Below, one piece after another: positions 60,334 to 64,000 of a DNA stretch of 64,000 nt. The notes under the pieces were generated by a model, which was not told where the DNA came from, did no database searches, and saw only the letters and a list, made by a program, of their open reading frames with translations. The stretch's first letter is position 1. Each line of letters opens with the position of its first letter. The DNA comes from JBBQFI01 sp038237805 (GTDB lineage Bacteria > Verrucomicrobiota > Verrucomicrobiia > Chthoniobacterales > UBA10450): NCBI GenBank assembly GCA_038237805.1, contig JBBRYI010000005.1, positions 150,845 to 214,844 on the forward strand. The letters are read 5' to 3'. The translations under genes were made by a program, and so were the position numbers.

Positions 60334-60756
60334 ATGAACCAAAGGATCAATCACCTTGCGGTCTGGATCTTGGTCGTCATCCATCAGTTAATCGGATTCG
60401 GATGGTACGCAGTCTTCGGCAACATCTGGTTGAATCTTAACGCCAAGACGATGACCGACATCGAGAATCCGCATGATTTCGTCCCGTATGTAGTCGCGAT
60501 CTTCGCGTCGATCTTCGTTAACTACGCCCTGGCCTGGTTGGTCGTGCGCATGAATGCCGAAAGCGCGGCCTGCGGATTTGCGATCGCAGCAATTTGCTGG
60601 TTCTCGTTTCTCTTCGTCGAATACGCGACCATTTCGGTGTTTTCCGCCTTCGGCACAAATCCCTGGCCGCTCGTGTTAATCAACATGGGCCGGCCCTTCC
60701 TCGCTTTTTCTGTCAGCGGATTGGTGCTGGGCGCGTGGCGCAAAACAGCGGCCTAA
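60334..60756 (+). CDS. DUF1761-family membrane protein
   Basis: A 140-residue protein with four membrane helices. It begins with the family-typical NHLAVWILVVIHQLIGFGWYAVFG and ends GLVLGAWRK. Function unknown. It lies 59 bases after the GreA-fusion gene and 24 bases before the HerA-like gene. Confidence 0.82.
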   Translation: MNQRINHLAVWILVVIHQLIGFGWYAVFGNIWLNLNAKTMTDIENPHDFVPYVVAIFASIFVNYALAWLVVRMNAESAACGFAIAAICWFSFLFVEYATISVFSAFGTNPWPLVLINMGRPFLAFSVSGLVLGAWRKTAA

Positions 60757-60780
60757 CCACAAAGCTTCATTCGCACATTC

Positions 60781-62304
60781 ATGCCTACCGAACCGATTTT
60801 AATCGCACAGTCGAAAGAGCCGATTTATCTCCTGCCGAAGATGGCCAACCGCCACGGCCTTATCGCAGGCGCAACCGGAACAGGCAAAACGGTAACGCTG
60901 CAAACCCTCGCGGAAAATTTTAGCGCACGGGGCGTGCCGGTTTTCATGGCCGATGTCAAAGGCGATCTTGCTGGTCTAAGTCAACCGGGCGGAAATAATC
61001 CAAAAATCCTTGAGCGCGCAAAGGAGCTCGGGATTTCCGATTTCAAAGGTGAAGCATCGCCCGTGGTTTTTTGGGACGTTTTCGGCGAAAACGGTCATCC
61101 CGTGCGCGCCACCGTTTCGGAAATGGGGCCGCTCCTGCTCGGTCGATTACTCGAGTTGAACGACACGCAGGAAGGCGTGCTCAACATGGTTTTCAAAATC
61201 GCGGATGAAGGCGGATTGCTCCTGCTCGATTTGAAAGATCTGCGCTCGATGTTGCAGTATGTGGCGGACAACGCCGAGCAGTTCCAAACGCAGTACGGAA
61301 ATGTTTCAGCTGCGAGTGCAGGAGCAATTCAGCGCAACTTGCTGGCCCTGGAAACACAGGGCGCCGATAAATTTTTCGGCGAACCGGCGCTGAATCTCGA
61401 TGATTTGATCCAGACGCAGAACGGGAAAGGCGTGATCAACATTCTTGCGGCGGAAAAGCTAATGCAGCAATCGCCTAAAGTTTACGCCACGTTCCTGCTC
61501 TGGTTGCTTTCCGAACTTTTCGAGAACCTTCCGGAAATAGGGGATCCGGAAAAACCGAAAATGGTTTTCTTTTTCGACGAGGCGCATCTTCTTTTCAGCG
61601 ACATCGAAAAGGCGCTCGAAGAGAAGATCGAACAAATGGCGCGTCTGATTCGCTCAAAAGGAGTTGGCGTTTATTTCGTCAGCCAAAATCCGCTCGACAT
61701 TCCAGACATCGTCCTCGGCCAGCTTGGTAATCGCGTGCAGCATGCATTACGCGCTTTTACACCGCGCGATCAAAAGGCCGTGCAAGCCGCGGCGCAAACG
61801 TTCAGGCAGAATCCGAAACTAAAGGTCGAGACGGTCTTGACTGAACTTGGAGTAGGGGAAGCGCTCGTGTCCATGCTCGACGAAGGTGGCAGCCCGTCTG
61901 TGGTAGAGCGCGCCAAGATTGTTCCGCCGCGCGGCCAGGTTGGCGCGATTACGGCGGAGCAGCGAAAGCAGATCGTCAACTCATCGGTTCTCGCAGGCCA
62001 TTACGAGAAAGCAATCGATCGTGAATCCGCCTATGAAAAATTGCAGGCGAAGGCGGCTGAGAAAACTGCTGCCGCCGGTGCGCCTTCGGCCACACCCGGC
62101 GCCTCGGTTCCGGAAGGGGCCAGGGAATCATTGTTCGGCAAAATATTTTCACCGACGATCGGTCCACGCGGAGCTGTCCACGATTCGGTGGCGACTTCGA
62201 TGGCTAAGAGTGCGATGCGCGCGGCTAGCAGCCAGGTCGGACGGCAGTTGATTCGCGGGGTTTTGGGAGGATTGCTCGGCGGCAGCGGCCGGCGACGTTA
62301 CTAG
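60781..62304 (+). CDS. HerA-like ATPase (DUF853/YjgR family)
   Basis: A 507-residue P-loop ATPase. The start MPTEPILIAQSKEPIYL is family-typical. Walker A is GATGTGKT (30-37), the following MADVKGDLAGLSQPG and the Walker B VFFFDEAHLLF (about 260-270) agree, and VYFVSQNPLDIP/GQLGNRVQHALRAFTP gives the arginine-finger region. The tail (about 430-507) is Ala/Gly-rich and ends GGLLGGSGRRRY, a common feature. Such proteins resemble the HerA/FtsK hexamers but are of unknown physiological role. Confidence 0.92.
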   Translation: MPTEPILIAQSKEPIYLLPKMANRHGLIAGATGTGKTVTLQTLAENFSARGVPVFMADVKGDLAGLSQPGGNNPKILERAKELGISDFKGEASPVVFWDVFGENGHPVRATVSEMGPLLLGRLLELNDTQEGVLNMVFKIADEGGLLLLDLKDLRSMLQYVADNAEQFQTQYGNVSAASAGAIQRNLLALETQGADKFFGEPALNLDDLIQTQNGKGVINILAAEKLMQQSPKVYATFLLWLLSELFENLPEIGDPEKPKMVFFFDEAHLLFSDIEKALEEKIEQMARLIRSKGVGVYFVSQNPLDIPDIVLGQLGNRVQHALRAFTPRDQKAVQAAAQTFRQNPKLKVETVLTELGVGEALVSMLDEGGSPSVVERAKIVPPRGQVGAITAEQRKQIVNSSVLAGHYEKAIDRESAYEKLQAKAAEKTAAAGAPSATPGASVPEGARESLFGKIFSPTIGPRGAVHDSVATSMAKSAMRAASSQVGRQLIRGVLGGLLGGSGRRRY

Positions 62305-62331
62305 GCCCGCTCGCCGCCGAACAACAATTGG

Positions 62332-62637
62332 CTAACTATTCTTTTTCTTTGCACCAGCTTTCGTGTCCTTGCCCTTCGCTTCAATACTGGTCGCTGTCAT
62401 GGTGTAATGAACGGTCACTTTGTCGCCGACCTTCATTTCGCCGCTCGCTTTCGTGCTTGAATTACGCGCGATTTCGAAACGTTCCTTATTCTTACCTTTC
62501 TCGACAACGATCATGGTGTCATTCACCTCAACGATCGGGCCGGTCACTTGATAATCCTGAACGCCTGCTGCCAAAGTGGCGCTGCTTAGCGCAAGACTCG
62601 CGGCAGCAATCAAACTGAATACGATGTTAGTTTTCAT
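62332..62637 (-). CDS. Small exported OB-like protein
   Basis: About 101 residues from the ATG at 62637: a signal peptide (MKTNIVFSLIAAASLALSSA), then a short beta-rich domain (YQVTGPIVEVNDTMIVVEKG, VGDKVTVHYTMTATSIEAK) and a Lys-rich end. It resembles small DUF5666/OB-type exported domains, but I cannot name it safely. The frame extends to 62709 without support. It converges with the HerA-like gene. Confidence 0.7.
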   Translation of the reverse strand: MKTNIVFSLIAAASLALSSATLAAGVQDYQVTGPIVEVNDTMIVVEKGKNKERFEIARNSSTKASGEMKVGDKVTVHYTMTATSIEAKGKDTKAGAKKKNS

Positions 62638-62720
62638 AGGTTTGTTGATTAGACGAAGCGCTCGACAACTATTCAAGTCATTTGCAATGGCAGGAGATGA
62701 GACCCGCAATACCGATTGGA

Positions 62721-63233
62721 TTATTCTTTCGAGGGTTCGGGCATCGTCCTAACACCGACGCGCGCCAAATATTCATCCGCCTGGAGGAGATTCGTCCCCG
62801 CGCGTTGCACGATTTTAAGGAGGTTGTCCATGGAAGAAACTTCCTCCAGTTGCTCGGTCAGGAACCACTGCAGGAAGTTGATCGTGATGTAATCGTTCTC
62901 CGATCGCGCGAGCTCGACCAGCGCATTGATCTGATGCGTGACCTTCACTTCCTGGTCGAGTGAAAGTTTCACTGCGTCCTCAGGGGTTTTGAATCTCGCC
63001 TTCGGCGCATCGATTCCCGGAATGACAACGTCCCCGCCGGCATCGACCACATATTTGATGAAGCGGAGCGCGTGATCTTTTTCTTCCTCAGCCTGCATGA
63101 AGAAATGTTGCGACAGTTGGGGCAGCGCTTCAGCGGCGAAATGCGCACCGATAGCGTAATACTGCATCGAAGCGCTGAATTCGTATCCAATCTGTTCGTT
63201 GATGGCGTTGATGACTTTTTCGCTCGTAAGCAT
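62721..63233 (-). CDS. ftnA: Non-haem ferritin
   Basis: A 170-residue ferritin four-helix protein (NAINEQIGYEFSASMQYYAI, FMQAEEEKDHALRFIKYV, ARSENDYITINFLQWFLTEQLEE). The iron-oxidising centre residues Glu18, Glu50-Glu52 and His54 region and the Gln/Glu in helix D are present. It stores iron in the cytoplasm. An AAAGG site lies just ahead of the ATG. No obvious iron box was seen upstream. It lies next to the rRNA operon end. Confidence 0.94.
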   Translation of the reverse strand: MLTSEKVINAINEQIGYEFSASMQYYAIGAHFAAEALPQLSQHFFMQAEEEKDHALRFIKYVVDAGGDVVIPGIDAPKARFKTPEDAVKLSLDQEVKVTHQINALVELARSENDYITINFLQWFLTEQLEEVSSMDNLLKIVQRAGTNLLQADEYLARVGVRTMPEPSKE

Positions 63234-63312
63234 AAGGGCCTTTCGGTGGATGTTCCTGTCTTAGACTAGTAAGAGCTTCTGCTCAAATGAAACGTGTTCG
63301 ACTCGGAAAATG

Positions 63313-63351
63313 CAAGAACCCCGCTGCCGGTTTCCCAGCAGCGGGGTTCTT

Positions 63352-63352
<1 letters not shown>
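63313..63352 (-). terminator. rRNA operon terminator hairpin
   Basis: A perfect 15-base inverted repeat (63313-63327, CAAGAACCCCGCTGC, and 63338-63352) with a 10-base loop lies directly behind the 5S gene on the minus strand, followed by a short T run (GCATTTTCC). Rho-independent terminator of the rRNA operon. Confidence 0.88.
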
Positions 63353-63470
<118 letters not shown>

Positions 63471-63507
63471 GGAATGGCGAGCTTCGCCGCTCAGTCCTAA
63501 CGACCAA

Positions 63508-63534
63508 GTGCGACGGTCAGAGACCGCCGCTACA
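63508..63534. repeat. 27-base dispersed repeat in the 23S-5S spacer
   Basis: These 27 bases are the exact reverse complement of 11004-11030, the left arm of the palindromic element in the DUF4097-type gene. Only one arm is present here. A CCTAACGA copy lies five bases to its left (63496-63503). Confidence 0.85.
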
Positions 63535-63676
63535 CTCTACAAAGAACTACTGGTTCTCTGATGTCTACATACAGGAAGTGGGAACCCAACTTCTCAGGCT
63601 TCGTTTTATTAGGATCATTTCCTCTCTGTGTGCCGTCGCCTCATTGCTAAGGCGACGGGTTAACAAAAAAGAAAAT

Positions 63677-64000
<324 letters not shown>

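Overview
The window looks like chromosomal DNA of a soil-type bacterium of the PVC superphylum, most likely Verrucomicrobia (Chthoniobacterales-like). This rests on family knowledge, not on a search. The pointers are a GreA factor fused to a very long N-terminal domain (the arrangement known from Chlamydiae and Verrucomicrobia), a TIGR04073-type small exported protein, many ADOP-type ABC permeases, and a GC-rich sequence. Nearly all of it is coding.

Layout. (1) 1-19078, minus strand: one long probable operon. It runs from a small membrane protein through a MacA-like adaptor, an ABC ATPase, two ADOP permeases, a second ATPase, a DUF4097-type protein, a permease, a retropepsin-like protease and three more permeases; the last runs off the left edge. 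Upstream lie an NtrC-family regulator and its histidine kinase (19310-22024). A near-perfect sigma-54 promoter (19160-19175) sits between the kinase and the small first gene, so regulator, promoter and export operon form a coherent module. (2) 22170-30348: an eight-haem cytochrome c, a small membrane protein, and three peptidases (S9, M20, M3). (3) 30441-32292: a scarred stretch with a comM 3' remnant, a TrmB-like regulator, a decapitated secreted-protein gene and a truncated cvpA. (4) 32293-49493: mainly housekeeping genes (aroC, reverse transsulfuration pair, amino-acid permease, rpsA, asnS, serA) with small accessory genes. (5) 49496-55431: three KimA-like potassium transporters with USP-like tails; the divergent one has a clear ydaO/kimA-type c-di-AMP riboswitch. 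(6) 55452-63233: GlsB/YeaQ-type protein, RNA methyltransferase, TIGR04073, TerC, GreA fusion, DUF1761, HerA-like ATPase, ferritin. (7) 63313-64000: the 3' end of an rRNA operon on the minus strand (partial 23S, 5S, terminator).

The most unusual signal cuts across genes. The 8-mer CCTAACGA, mostly extended to GCCTAACGA, occurs 39 times by eye in both orientations, inside and outside genes, where about two copies are expected. It behaves like a DNA-uptake-type or other genome-wide iterated motif. A second theme is a set of small palindromic repeat elements that sit in-frame inside exported-protein genes or abut stop codons.
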